Positions 1 to 9,760 of a DNA stretch of 64,000 bases are shown here, piece after piece. The notes below the pieces were generated by a model. That model searched no databases. It was not told where the DNA came from and saw only the letters and a program-made list of their open reading frames with translations. The translations under genes were made by a program, and so were the position numbers. Within the stretch, counting starts at the first letter, position 1. Each line of letters begins with the position of its first letter. The DNA comes from Paucibacter sp. KCTC 42545 (lineage in GTDB: Bacteria; Pseudomonadota; Gammaproteobacteria; Burkholderiales; Burkholderiaceae_C): assembly GCF_001477625.1 (NCBI RefSeq), contig NZ_CP013692.1, positions 4,216,001 to 4,280,000 on the forward strand. The letters are read 5' to 3'.

Positions 1-1
1 C

Positions 2-958
2 TTAACGGCCCTCTTCGCCGGGCTTGCCGCCACGCCCTGCCTGCTTTATCTGCGCCTGCCCAAGCCGCTGATTCCGCCAGCCGACCGCAGCGAGCCGGCT
101 TTCAGCATCTATCAGGCTGACTTGCTAGTCGCGCTGCGCCGCAACCCACTGCTGGCCGGCAGCCCGCTCAACACCCCCGACGATTTGCCCGCCGCCCTGA
201 GCCTGCTCAACGCCAAGGCCGATGAAGAAGCGCTGCAAGCCGCCAGCGCCACCTTCGTCAGCACCGCGCTGATGCAAAACGGCCGGCTTGATGGCCTGCT
301 GGTTTTGCTCAATCAGCTGCGCCTGGTGTATCGGCTGATGGCGGTCTATCACGTGCGGCCCTCGCCGCGCCAGGCGCTGTATGTCTACGGCAATGTCGGG
401 GCGGCGATTCTGATCGCCTCCAGCATCGAGGACATTGATTTCTCCGAACTCGCCACACCCATGATCAGCGCCGCCGCGCCGGGCCTGGCGGCCAATCTGC
501 CGGGCTTGGGCGGCATCTCGCGCTTGCTGACCAATAGTCTGGCCAACGGCGCAGCCAATGCCTTTTTGACCCTGCGCGTGGCCATGCTGACCAAGCAATA
601 CTGCGCCGCGCTGGTTCAACCCGAGCTGGAGGCCACCCGCCGCAGCGCCTCGGTGGCCGCGCTGGCGCTGCTGGGCGTGGTGACGCGCGACTGCGGTGTG
701 CGGGTGGCCAAGAGCGTTTTCAAAGCCACCGGTGCCGTGTTCACCGATGCAGCCAGCGCGACCGGCCAGGGCGTCAAAGACGCCACTCAAAGCGTGCTGG
801 GCGCCACCGCCCAGATGGGCAGCAAGGTCGGCCGAGCGCTGGTTTCATCGGCTGACAGTGCCAAGCTGCTGGGCCTGAAGGCGGTGCGCTTGGGGCGCAA
901 GGCGGAGCCTGGGGTGCAGGTCGCCTTGGAGTTGGGGGATGAGGGGAAGGACAGCTGA
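2..958 (+). CDS. DUF697 (YcjF-like) membrane protein, 5' end missing
   Basis: The frame is open from the first bases of the window, so the gene starts upstream. A TTG at 122 exists but there is no reason to prefer it. The visible 318 residues hold a short hydrophobic N-terminal stretch, then a conserved-looking core with LNQLRLVYRLM, YGNVG and a long Ala/Gly-rich hydrophobic segment, which is the layout of DUF697/YcjF inner-membrane proteins. Family function is unknown. The C-terminal 80 residues are Ala/Ser/Lys-rich and look like a flexible or helical tail. It converges with mnmE across a 44-bp tandem repeat. The DUF697 assignment comes from recalled family features, not a search. Confidence 0.7.
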   Translation, partial: LTALFAGLAATPCLLYLRLPKPLIPPADRSEPAFSIYQADLLVALRRNPLLAGSPLNTPDDLPAALSLLNAKADEEALQAASATFVSTALMQNGRLDGLLVLLNQLRLVYRLMAVYHVRPSPRQALYVYGNVGAAILIASSIEDIDFSELATPMISAAAPGLAANLPGLGGISRLLTNSLANGAANAFLTLRVAMLTKQYCAALVQPELEATRRSASVAALALLGVVTRDCGVRVAKSVFKATGAVFTDAASATGQGVKDATQSVLGATAQMGSKVGRALVSSADSAKLLGLKAVRLGRKAEPGVQVALELGDEGKDS

Positions 959-1027
959 GGAACTTTGCTTGGCGGCTGGGCAGGTCAAAGCCACAGGCTG
1001 GTCAACGAGGGCGGAGCGGCTGCGCAA

Positions 1028-1169
1028 GTCCAACCCCAAGCTTAATCAGTGGGGTCGGAGCTGCTGCGCAAGTCCAACCCCAGCTAGTCAGTGGGGTCGG
1101 AGCTGCTGCGTAGGTCCAACCCCAAGGCTAATCAGTGGGGTCGGAGCTGCTGCGCAGGTCCAACCCCAT
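1028..1169. repeat. 44-bp tandem repeat array, 3.3 copies
   Basis: Units begin with GTCCAACCCC at 1028, 1072, 1114 and 1158, with periods of 44, 42 and 44 bp. Each unit carries GTCCAACCCC, then an AATCAG/AGTCAG spacer, then GGGGTCGGAGCTGCTGCG. The CCAACCCC and GGGGTCGG parts can pair across unit boundaries into imperfect hairpins. The last unit ends about 4 bp from the mnmE stop codon. The array lies between two convergent genes, so it may act as a structured 3' end or transcription barrier. It is too short and too internally similar to be CRISPR. Confidence 0.85.
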
Positions 1170-1173
1170 GTCT

Positions 1174-2565
1174 TTATTTGCCTATACAGAACTTGCTGAA
1201 TATCTCCCCCAGCAAGTCATCCACCGAGAAGGCCCCGGTGATTTCGCCCAGGGCGTCGTGGGAGAGGCGCAATTCCTCGGCCAGCAAGTCCAGCGCCGGG
1301 GGCTGCTGGGTGGAGACGGCCACCGCCAGGGCCAGATGCTCGCGGGTGCGCTTGAGCGCCTGCACATGGCGCTCGCGGGCGATGAACAGGCCTTCCGGCG
1401 TGGCATGCCAGCCGGCGTGCTGGAGCAGGCTTTGGCGCAATTCGTCTAAGCCGGCACCGGTCTTGGCGGAGAGCTTCAAGGCATCCTGAGGCAAGACCTG
1501 ACCCTGAGGCGTGAGCACGGTGTCGGCCTTGTTGAACACTTGCAGAATGCGCGCCGGGTCCACGCCGCCCAAGCGGGCGCGAATCTCGGCATCTTCGGCT
1601 TCGTAGTCGGCATCGCCAACGCGGCTGAGGTCATGCAAGAACAGCACCACATCGGCCTCGGCAATCGCGTCCCAGCTGCGCGCTACGCCGATGCGTTCCA
1701 CCTCATCGGTAGCGTCTCGCAGGCCGGCGGTATCGCTGATGTGCAGGGGCACGCCTTCGATCTGAATCGTCTGGCTGACCTTGTCGCGCGTGGTGCCGGG
1801 GATGGCGGTGACGATGGCCAGCTCGGCCCCCGCCAAGGCGTTGAGCAGCGAGCTTTTTCCCACATTCGGCTGGCCGGCCAGCACCACCTTGATGCCCTCG
1901 CGCAGCAGCGCACCTTGGCGGGTGCGATCAAGCACCGCCTCGAGTCGAGCCCGCAAACGGTCCAGCCGCCCGAGTGCATCGGCCTGCTGCAAAAAGTCGA
2001 TCTCTTCTTCGGGGAAATCCAGCGTGGCCTCGACCAGCATGCGCAGCTTGATCAAGGCATCGCGCAACTCGCCCACCTCACTGGACAGCGCGCCGGCCAG
2101 GGCGCGGCTGGCGCTGCGTGCGGCCGCTTCGGTGCTGGCGTCGATCAGGTCGCTGACGGCCTCGGCCTGCGCCAGATCCAGCTTGCCGTTCAGGAAGGCA
2201 CGCTGGGTGAACTCACCCGGCTCGGCCAGGCGCATGCGCAAATCCAGCGCTTGGCCCACTTCCATGCAACGCGCCAGCAGCAGTTGCAAAACCACCGGGC
2301 CGCCGTGCGCTTGCAACTCCAGCACATGCTCGCCGGTGTAGGAGTGCGGGGCCGGGAAGTGCAGGGCCAGGCCCTGGTCAATGGCCTCGCCGCTGGCGGC
2401 ACGAAATGGCAGATAGCAGGCCTCGCGTGCTTTCAAGGCCCGGCCGCACAAGGCCTGCACGAAGAGGGTCAGGTCTTGCGCAGACGAAACGCGCACGATG
2501 CCGACGGCACCGCGCCCGGGAGCGGTGGCGATGGCGACGATGGGGTCTTGATGGCGGGAGAGCAT
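1174..2565 (-). CDS. mnmE: tRNA-U34 modification GTPase MnmE (TrmE)
   Basis: With GidA/MnmG, MnmE installs the 5-carboxymethylaminomethyl group on U34 of tRNAs that read NNA/NNG codons. The 463-residue product has the N-terminal formyl-THF-binding fold ([12 protein letters not shown]), the helical domain with ERxF-like [17 protein letters not shown], an inserted G domain with P-loop [10 protein letters not shown]2 TRDK, G3 DTAG and G4 NKAD, and the invariant C-terminal FCIGK whose Cys is catalytic. I chose ATG 2565 ([13 protein letters not shown]) because it aligns with family N-termini; ATGs at 2583 and 2607 are in frame, and none has a clear Shine-Dalgarno site. It is usually the last gene after yidC; here about 5 kb of opposite-strand genes intervene. 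Confidence 0.95.
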   Translation of the reverse strand: MLSRHQDPIVAIATAPGRGAVGIVRVSSAQDLTLFVQALCGRALKAREACYLPFRAASGEAIDQGLALHFPAPHSYTGEHVLELQAHGGPVVLQLLLARCMEVGQALDLRMRLAEPGEFTQRAFLNGKLDLAQAEAVSDLIDASTEAAARSASRALAGALSSEVGELRDALIKLRMLVEATLDFPEEEIDFLQQADALGRLDRLRARLEAVLDRTRQGALLREGIKVVLAGQPNVGKSSLLNALAGAELAIVTAIPGTTRDKVSQTIQIEGVPLHISDTAGLRDATDEVERIGVARSWDAIAEADVVLFLHDLSRVGDADYEAEDAEIRARLGGVDPARILQVFNKADTVLTPQGQVLPQDALKLSAKTGAGLDELRQSLLQHAGWHATPEGLFIARERHVQALKRTREHLALAVAVSTQQPPALDLLAEELRLSHDALGEITGAFSVDDLLGEIFSKFCIGK

Positions 2566-3216
2566 GGGGGGATTTTCCGCCATTGTGGAAAGCTGGCCCC
2601 AAAACAAAACTCGCTGAGCCTGCGAGGTGCAGAGTCAGCGAGTGGGTAGTGGCCTGCAACGTTGAAATGGGAGTGGAAAGGCTTGCGAGATGGGCAGCAT
2701 GGCAAGGCGCAAAGCACAGCGATGCCCTGAGGCATCGCGAGCATTTGCAACGCAGCCGGGCGGTCCATATCGCGAGCAAGGACACTTCCGATTTCAGCGT
2801 TGCAGGCCACAAATTGGCGCGGGGGAGGCAGAGGCACAGCGCTCGCATGAGCCTGGGCCGGGTGCCGTTCACGAACCGGCCAAACCATGTCTGGTTCAGA
2901 TCGGTCGCGATGTTCTTCCCCGCATGACTTGATTTAAGTCGAGTTCGCTCAAACAAAAAAGCCCCCCAAGCGGGGGTAGTGGAAGCGCCAGCAGTGGCGG
3001 TGTGACTTAGTGCCGAATCCACTCGAATCGCGCCAGAACCCCGATGGCTTGGGCGATTGAAGCGATTCCTCGGCCCACGCTGCACCGGTTTCCGCCTCAC
3101 CGTGGACGTGAATCTTGCCGCCGCCTCGCGTTGCGCATGCGCGTCAGCTGAGGCGCTCGGCTGTGAGCGGCCTGGCCCTGGCGCGGCATGATGGTGGCCG
3201 CCAAAGGAACTCGCGC
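2566..3216. other. Gene-poor region between mnmE and sigma-factor gene
   Basis: About 650 bp with no protein gene I can support. It holds the mnmE upstream region and a minus-strand intrinsic terminator near 2951-2977 that has no annotated gene feeding it. Upstream of that terminator on the minus strand, a GTG-started frame of 23 codons ends at 3003 (about 3003-3074), but its coding status is unsupported. Long frames reaching across mnmE into this region are antisense artefacts. Confidence 0.6.
2951..2977 (-). terminator. Orphan intrinsic terminator (minus strand)
   Basis: On the minus strand a G/C stem (CCCCC, short GCTT loop, GGGGG) is followed by a TTTTTT run. It is oriented to stop transcription coming from 2978-3200 on the minus strand, where no gene is visible, which suggests a small RNA or very short gene upstream. 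It cannot serve mnmE, which lies downstream of it. Confidence 0.6.
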
Positions 3217-3750
3217 TTGATAGGACTCGTTTTGACTCAAGAAGAAGTACAGGCCAGCCCCTTGCTGGAGGAGGAGCTTTACCGGGATCTCAAGGCCATG
3301 GCCCGCCAGCGCCTGCGGCGCAGCGGCCCCATGACCTTGCTGGACACCACGGCCTTGGTGCATGAAAGCTGGTTCCGGCTCTCGCGCCGCGCCGACTGGG
3401 CCGCCATGGGGCGCGAGCACTTCATGGCTTATGCGGCCACGGCCATGCGCTCGCTGGTGGTTGATTACGCGCGCGCCCGGCAGGCCGCCATACGCGGCGG
3501 CCAGGCCACCCATCTGCCATTCGATGAGCTGCCCACCCTGGCGCATCGCGACGAGGAATACCTGGCCTTGCACGAAGCGCTGACCGACCTGGGCCGCAGC
3601 GACCCCGGCCTGGCGCGCTTGGTGGAGCTGCGCTTTTTCGTCGGGCTGGAAGAAACCGAATGCGCGGAACTGCTGGGCGTAGCCCGGCGCACCGTACAAC
3701 GCGATTGGCAAAAGGCACGCGCCGTACTCTGGACCCTGTTGACCCCATGA
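3217..3750 (+). CDS. ECF-type RNA polymerase sigma factor (kinase-linked, ECF43/TIGR02999-like)
   Basis: About 177 residues. The region-2 segment (LLDTTALVHESWFRL, then YAATAMRSLVVDYAR) and region-4 segment (LRFFVGLEETECAELLGVARRTVQRDW, a helix-turn-helix) match the short ECF sigma family TIGR02999/Sig-70_X6. TTG 3217 is chosen because AAGGA lies 8 nt upstream; TTG 3232 is an alternative. The gene ends in an ATGA overlap with the following Ser/Thr kinase gene. Such pairs are known (ECF43; Vibrio EcfP/PknT), where phosphorylation by the kinase activates a sigma factor whose region 2.2 lacks the usual acidic core-binding patch. That mechanism is inferred here from the pairing. Confidence 0.85.
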   Translation: MIGLVLTQEEVQASPLLEEELYRDLKAMARQRLRRSGPMTLLDTTALVHESWFRLSRRADWAAMGREHFMAYAATAMRSLVVDYARARQAAIRGGQATHLPFDELPTLAHRDEEYLALHEALTDLGRSDPGLARLVELRFFVGLEETECAELLGVARRTVQRDWQKARAVLWTLLTP

Positions 3751-6434
3751 ACGCACCGATGTTGCAACACTGGGCCCAGATCGAGCCTTTGCTGAATGAG
3801 CTCTTGGCCCTACCCGAAGCCCAGCGGCCCGTATTTCTGGATCAGTTGCCCGCCGACCAGCAAGTCTGGCGCGACACGCTGGAGCAGCTGATGCGCGCTG
3901 ACGCCGCCGCCGATGCGGCCGGCTTTCTGGAGCAAGCCGCCAGCCTGCCGCTGGGCAGCACCGCGCCCGGGCAAAGGCCCAATGCCTGGCAAGCCAATCA
4001 GGTGCTGGGGCCCTGGCAATTGATCAAGGAGCTGGGTCGCGGTGGCATGGCCAGCGTCTGGCTGGCGCGCCCGGCACATGGTGAATTCCAGCGCGAAGTG
4101 GCGCTCAAGCTGCCGCACAGCCCGACGCCCCATCTGGCCGAGCGCTTCCGGCGCGAACGCGATGTGCTGGCGCGGCTGAACCATCCGGGCATCGCGCGCT
4201 TGTTCGATGCCGGCGTCACCCCCGAAGGCCTGCCCTGGCTGGCGATGGAGCACGTGCAAGGCCAGGAGCTGCTGGGCTGGTGCCAGGCCCAGCAATCCAC
4301 GGTCAGGCAAGACCTGACCCTGCTGCTGCAGATCTGCGATGCGCTTCAATATGCGCATGGTCAACTGGTGGTGCACCGCGACATCAAGCCCGCCAACGTC
4401 CTGGTGCAGGCCGATGGCCAAGCCAAGCTGCTGGACTTCGGCATTGCGCGCTTGCTGGAAGATGCCGACGAGCCCGAGCAGACCACGCTGACCCAGCTGG
4501 GCCAACGCCCGATGACGCCGGAGTACGCCTCGCCCGAGCAGGTGCGCGGCGAAGCGCCGGGTGTGGCCTCTGACGTTTACGCGCTGGGCGTGCTGGCCTA
4601 CCGCCTGCTCAGTGGCCAAAGCCCCTATGCCGGCGCCATGGCCCAACACCGCCACGCGCTGGAGCAGGCGATTCTGGAACTCCGCCCACCGCCGCCCTCA
4701 CAACAGGCCCAAGAACCGACACGCCGCAAGGCCCTGCGCGGTGACCTGGACACGATTGTGCTGAAAGCCCTGGCCAAGGAAGCCGGCCAGCGCTACGCCA
4801 CCGTGGAAGCCATGGCCGCCGATCTGCGCCGGCATTTGGATGGCAAGCCGGTACTGGCCCGAGCACCGTCCTGGCGCTATGTGGCGGGGCGCTTTGTGCG
4901 GCGGCATCGGCTCGGCGTGGCAGCCAGTGCACTTGCCGTGCTGGCCTTGCTGGGCTCCACGGCCTGGGCCTTGCGATCCGCCAGCCTCGCGCGGCAGGAG
5001 GCCGCACGCTCGGATGCCATGTACGGCTTTGTGGTGGGCCTTTTCAATCCGAACAATTCGCCACAGCCCGATATTCGCGAACGCGATATGCCGGTGCGGC
5101 AACTGATTGAACGCGGCGCCCAGCGCGTGCTCGACACGCTGCAGGACCAGCCCCAAGCCCGCGCCCGCTTGCTGGCGGATTTGTCCACCCTGACCCAGCA
5201 GCTCGGGCTCAATGCGCTCGCAAAGCAACTCGCCGCCGAGCGCGTGCAAATGGCGCAGCAAACTAGTGGCCCGCAAAGCGTGGCCTATGCGGATGCACTG
5301 CTGGGCCAGCGCGATGGCTGGGAGGCACAAGGGCAATACAAGGAAGGCTACGAAGCCGCGGAGCAAGCGCTGGCCATCTATCAAGCACACAAGGAGCGTG
5401 ACCCGATCAAACTGGCGCGGGCGCACATGACGCTGGGGGGCTTCGGCGCCCGGCTGCACGCCGCAGGTGATGAAGACATTGCGCATCTGCGGCAAGCGGC
5501 GGCCTTGTTGGAGCCCGTCAAAGGCCCCAGCACCCTGGGCACCGTGTATGAGCAATTGATGATCTCCCACCTCAGCCTGGGCCGCACGGAAGAGGCTTTT
5601 CAAGACGCCATGGCCGGCGCCAATGCCAACCGACGCTTGTGGGGGAGTGAGGACTGGAAGACCGGCGCCTCCGAAGATCAGGCCGGTGCCCTGGCCGCGA
5701 TGACCCTGCGCCCTGAGCAGGCCCAGAACCTGCTGCAACACGGCATAGACATCATTCGCCAAAGCATGGGGGCCGATGCGCTGCTGTTAGCGCGAGGGGA
5801 GGCCAATTTGGCCCAGCTGCTGTTTGCGGGCGAGCACCGCGCCGAGGCCATGCGCCATCTGCAAGAAGCGCAACGCATCGCGCAACTGCCTGCGCACACG
5901 GGGCAAAAAGCCTTTTCGCTGACCATCGCCGCCACCACACTGGAATTGGCCCTGCGCGCCCAAGACTGGCCGCAGCTGCGCCAGAGGTGCAAGCCCTGGG
6001 GTCAGGACGTGCAAGCACCTCAGCCGACGATGCGCTTGCGCATCATCCAAGCCTGCAGTGCCAGCGCCATCCACGAGCAAGATCTGGAACGGGCCGAAGC
6101 CTTGCTGGCACAGGGCCGACTGGTGCTGAGCCAGAGCTTCGCCAAAGTCCCCGCCAGAGGCGCCGTGCTTGCGCTGCGAGCCGGGGAGCTGGCCTGGGCC
6201 CGGGGCGATCGCTCAGCAGCGATTGCCGCGTGGCAAGACTGCTTGAAGCAAGCCGATGACACGGGCCTGGCTTGGCAGGCGCAGGCCTGGCGTCGTCTTG
6301 TTCAAGCACAGGCCATGGACCCCGAGATGAACGCCCGGCTGAACACCTTCCGGCAGCGTTTGCTCAAGGCCGGTGGCTCCAAGTACTACGCGGAGTTTCT
6401 TGCGCTGCTTGATGGCCCAGCCACGCCGGCGTGA
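3747..6434 (+). CDS. Membrane Ser/Thr protein kinase with TPR-like C-terminal region
   Basis: 895 residues. A Hanks-type kinase domain spans about 90-365: glycine loop GRGGMASVW from 97, catalytic Lys in VALKLP at 121, HRDIKPAN from 210, DFG Asp at 230 and the activation segment TPEYASPEQ. One transmembrane helix lies at about 390-408 (HRLGVAASALAVLALLGS). The roughly 480-residue remainder is Ala/Leu/Gln-rich helical repeat, TPR-like, probably extracytoplasmic. ATG 3747 overlaps the sigma-factor stop (ATGA), so the two are translationally coupled. The likely role is to sense an envelope or extracellular signal and phosphorylate the sigma factor. The ligand is unknown. Confidence 0.92.
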   Translation: MNAPMLQHWAQIEPLLNELLALPEAQRPVFLDQLPADQQVWRDTLEQLMRADAAADAAGFLEQAASLPLGSTAPGQRPNAWQANQVLGPWQLIKELGRGGMASVWLARPAHGEFQREVALKLPHSPTPHLAERFRRERDVLARLNHPGIARLFDAGVTPEGLPWLAMEHVQGQELLGWCQAQQSTVRQDLTLLLQICDALQYAHGQLVVHRDIKPANVLVQADGQAKLLDFGIARLLEDADEPEQTTLTQLGQRPMTPEYASPEQVRGEAPGVASDVYALGVLAYRLLSGQSPYAGAMAQHRHALEQAILELRPPPPSQQAQEPTRRKALRGDLDTIVLKALAKEAGQRYATVEAMAADLRRHLDGKPVLARAPSWRYVAGRFVRRHRLGVAASALAVLALLGSTAWALRSASLARQEAARSDAMYGFVVGLFNPNNSPQPDIRERDMPVRQLIERGAQRVLDTLQDQPQARARLLADLSTLTQQLGLNALAKQLAAERVQMAQQTSGPQSVAYADALLGQRDGWEAQGQYKEGYEAAEQALAIYQAHKERDPIKLARAHMTLGGFGARLHAAGDEDIAHLRQAAALLEPVKGPSTLGTVYEQLMISHLSLGRTEEAFQDAMAGANANRRLWGSEDWKTGASEDQAGALAAMTLRPEQAQNLLQHGIDIIRQSMGADALLLARGEANLAQLLFAGEHRAEAMRHLQEAQRIAQLPAHTGQKAFSLTIAATTLELALRAQDWPQLRQRCKPWGQDVQAPQPTMRLRIIQACSASAIHEQDLERAEALLAQGRLVLSQSFAKVPARGAVLALRAGELAWARGDRSAAIAAWQDCLKQADDTGLAWQAQAWRRLVQAQAMDPEMNARLNTFRQRLLKAGGSKYYAEFLALLDGPATPA

Positions 6435-6575
6435 GTCGGCATGAGTCGGCTGTAAAGCCGTGCCGCTGAAAAATTTGCATTGAGGTCGCAAGGCCTGGCG
6501 CTTGGCCGCCCGTCCTTCCGTTAAGCAGTCTGAAGCAGGCTCATTCCCGAGCCCGCCACCTTGTAAGGACTTGCG

Positions 6576-7523
<948 letters not shown>

Positions 7524-7642
7524 ACGCCGTCCAGGGTCAGCCATCGAAGCCAAGGCCCCCCGCCATGGAACTGAGGATGGCGTGTTGGCCCGCAGCAGCT
7601 GGCATTTGGCTGCCCGGCAGACGTTTCAGCGCTCGCCCATGA

Positions 7643-7670
7643 AAAAAGCCCCCGCATGCGGAGGCTTTTT
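7643..7670. terminator. Bidirectional intrinsic terminator
   Basis: AAAAAGCC and GGCTTTTT flank a GC-rich palindromic core (CCGCATGCGG). The A/T runs on both sides make it functional in both directions. It separates the plus-strand lipoprotein gene from the end of minus-strand yidC. Confidence 0.9.
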
Positions 7671-7688
7671 CTTTAGCTTGGGCTGGCT

Positions 7689-9413
7689 CTAGTTCGTCAC
7701 GCCCAGCTGCTTGTTGATCATCCATTGCTGGGCGATCGACAAGATGTTGTTGGTCAGCCAGTACAGCACCAGGCCGGACGGGAAGACGAAGAACATGAAG
7801 CTGAAGGCCAGCGGCATGAACCACATCATCTTGGCTTGCATCGGGTCCGGCGACTTGGGGCCCAGGGCCACTTGCAGCAAGCTCGACAGGGTCATCAAGA
7901 TCGGCAAGATGAAGTAAGGGTCCTTGGTGGACAGATCGGTGATCCAACCCAGCCACGGCGCGCCGCGCATTTCAACGCTGGACAGCAGCACCCAGTACAA
8001 GCCCATGAAGAAAGGCATCTGCAGCAGGATGGGCAAGCAGCCACCGACCGGGTTGACCTTCTCTTCCTTGTAGATGCGCATCATTTCCTGCTGCATCTCT
8101 TGCGGCTTGTCCTTCAGGCGCTCACGCATGGCCTGAATCTTGGGGCCGACGGCCTTCATCTTGGCCATGCTGCGGTAGGCGCTGGCGTTGAGCCAGTAGA
8201 ACGCCGCCTTCAGCAGAACGACCAGGGCGATGATGGCCCAACCCCAGTTACCCAGCATGCCGTGCAGCTTTTCCAGCAACCAGAACAGCGGCTTGGCCAA
8301 GATGGCGAAGATGCCGTAGTCCTTGGCCAGTTCCAGGCCAGGAGCCAGGGCAGCCAGCTTTTTCTCTTCCAGCGGGCCGACGAAGAGCTGGTCGTCACGG
8401 CTCTGGCTGGCACCCGGTGCCAGGGTGGGCATGGTGAAGACCATGCCGACGGCATATTGCGTGGGCGCTGCGCCCTTGACCTGGTTGACGAAGAACTCAC
8501 GCTGACCGGTGCCGTTATGCAACCAGGCGCTGGCGAAATAGTGCTGCACCATCGAGACCCAGCCGTTGTCGGCATGCTTCTCGATTTCAACCTTGCCCTT
8601 GTCGATGTCCTTGAACTCGACCTTGTGGAACTTGCTCGACTCGTTGTACAGAGCCGGGCCGGTGAAGGTGGAGGTGAAGCTGCTGCCCTGCGGGCCGGCC
8701 ACACCGTCACGCACCAATTGCACATAAACCTGCGGGGTCACGGCAGCGGCGCCGGCGTTGACCACCTCGTGGCGCACGCCCACCACGTAGTCGCCTCGCT
8801 TGAAGGTGAAGGTCTTGACCAGCTTGACGCCACCCACCACGGGCGACTCCATGCGCACGGTCAGCTCATTCATGCCGTCTTTGAGTGTGCGCTCACCGGG
8901 CACAACGCTCATCAAAGTGTTGTGCGTCGGCAATTGCTCGCCCTGGCTGCCGACCAAACCGGTCTGCGCCTTGTAGCTGCGGGTAGCGGCGTCCAGCAAA
9001 ACGATGGGCTTGCGCTCCACCACATGCTTTTGCTTGATGCCCACCATTTCCAGAATCGGGTCGAACAGACCCGGCTCCGGTGCGTCCAGATAGCTCAGCA
9101 GCTCCACACGGCTGACATCACCACCCAAAGTGTCCAGGGTGACGTTCAAGACATCGGTCTTGACCAGCACTTTTTCGTTCACCTGAGCCACGGGCGCGGG
9201 CGCCTCGGCACCGGCCACGGCGGCCGCACCTGGCAGGGCGGCGGGCGTCGGCACGCCGGTCGCGCCGGGCGCTGAGGGCGCGGTCGCTACGGCCTTGGGC
9301 GCTGCCGGGCTGAACATCGACGGGTGCCCATTGTGTTTTTGCCAGCCGTCCCACAGCAGGACGAGGGACATGGTGAACACCACCCACAGCACGGTGCGGC
9401 GTATATCAGTCAT
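7689..9413 (-). CDS. yidC: Membrane protein insertase YidC
   Basis: 574 residues. It inserts proteins into the inner membrane, alone or with SecYEG. An N-terminal transmembrane helix (residues 7-20, LWVVFTMSLVLLW) is followed by an Ala/Pro linker, the large Gram-negative periplasmic domain and the five-helix Oxa1 core, with LVVLLKAAFYW, the cytoplasmic hairpin MKAVGPKIQAMRERLKD and MPFFMGLYWVLL. Its ATG overlaps the yidD stop by 4 nt, so the two are translationally coupled. It is part of the rpmH-rnpA-yidD-yidC block and ends at the bidirectional terminator at 7643-7670. Confidence 0.98.
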   Translation of the reverse strand: MTDIRRTVLWVVFTMSLVLLWDGWQKHNGHPSMFSPAAPKAVATAPSAPGATGVPTPAALPGAAAVAGAEAPAPVAQVNEKVLVKTDVLNVTLDTLGGDVSRVELLSYLDAPEPGLFDPILEMVGIKQKHVVERKPIVLLDAATRSYKAQTGLVGSQGEQLPTHNTLMSVVPGERTLKDGMNELTVRMESPVVGGVKLVKTFTFKRGDYVVGVRHEVVNAGAAAVTPQVYVQLVRDGVAGPQGSSFTSTFTGPALYNESSKFHKVEFKDIDKGKVEIEKHADNGWVSMVQHYFASAWLHNGTGQREFFVNQVKGAAPTQYAVGMVFTMPTLAPGASQSRDDQLFVGPLEEKKLAALAPGLELAKDYGIFAILAKPLFWLLEKLHGMLGNWGWAIIALVVLLKAAFYWLNASAYRSMAKMKAVGPKIQAMRERLKDKPQEMQQEMMRIYKEEKVNPVGGCLPILLQMPFFMGLYWVLLSSVEMRGAPWLGWITDLSTKDPYFILPILMTLSSLLQVALGPKSPDPMQAKMMWFMPLAFSFMFFVFPSGLVLYWLTNNILSIAQQWMINKQLGVTN

Positions 9414-9742
9414 GGGGAAGCTTCTGGAGTAGGAGGACGAGGGGACACCGGCTTGCTCAGACCCAAGTGGGCGAACAGGCGCGGCGCATGCTCGGGCACG
9501 CCATCATGGCCACCCGCACAAAAAGGATTGCAACGCAGGATACGGTATGCCGCCAAGTAAGTGCCCGCTGCGGCGCCGTGGCGCTGCAGGGCTTCAATGG
9601 CGTAGACCGAGCAGGTCGGGCTAAAGCGGCAGGACGCACCCAGCCAAGGGCTCAGCATGAGCCGATAGCCGCGCACCAAGCCAACGGCCAAGCGTTCGGC
9701 CAGGGAGGCGCGCGTCGGGCTGGAGGCGGTGCTGCTGCTCAT
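9410..9742 (-). CDS. yidD: Membrane protein insertion efficiency factor YidD
   Basis: 110 residues. The family signature is intact: GYRLMLSPWLGASCRFSPTCS, then Y.AIEALQRHG and RCNPFCAGGHDGVPE, with the three conserved Cys. The protein is an amphipathic inner-membrane-associated helper of YidC. The N-terminal 15 residues and the C-terminal Pro-rich tail are not conserved. It starts 18 nt after the rnpA stop and its TGA overlaps the yidC ATG. Confidence 0.96.
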   Translation of the reverse strand: MSSSTASSPTRASLAERLAVGLVRGYRLMLSPWLGASCRFSPTCSVYAIEALQRHGAAAGTYLAAYRILRCNPFCAGGHDGVPEHAPRLFAHLGLSKPVSPRPPTPEASP

Positions 9743-9760
9743 TGTCTGGCGCGACCAGGT

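Noticed and set aside
1028..1169. CRISPR array
   Set aside because: Units are contiguous 42-44 bp tandem copies with no variable spacers and no cas genes nearby.
1540..2649. 369-codon plus-strand frame opposite mnmE
   Set aside because: It lies antisense to a confident gene, is rich in His/Gln/Gly/Ala as expected of a high-GC complementary frame, and has no domain.
2378..3100. 240-codon minus-strand frame upstream of mnmE
   Set aside because: Arg/Ser/Pro-rich with no motifs, and it runs through the orphan terminator and into mnmE.
7725..9275. 516-codon plus-strand frame opposite yidC
   Set aside because: Antisense shadow of a certain gene, with His/Gln/Arg-rich composition and no ribosome-binding site.
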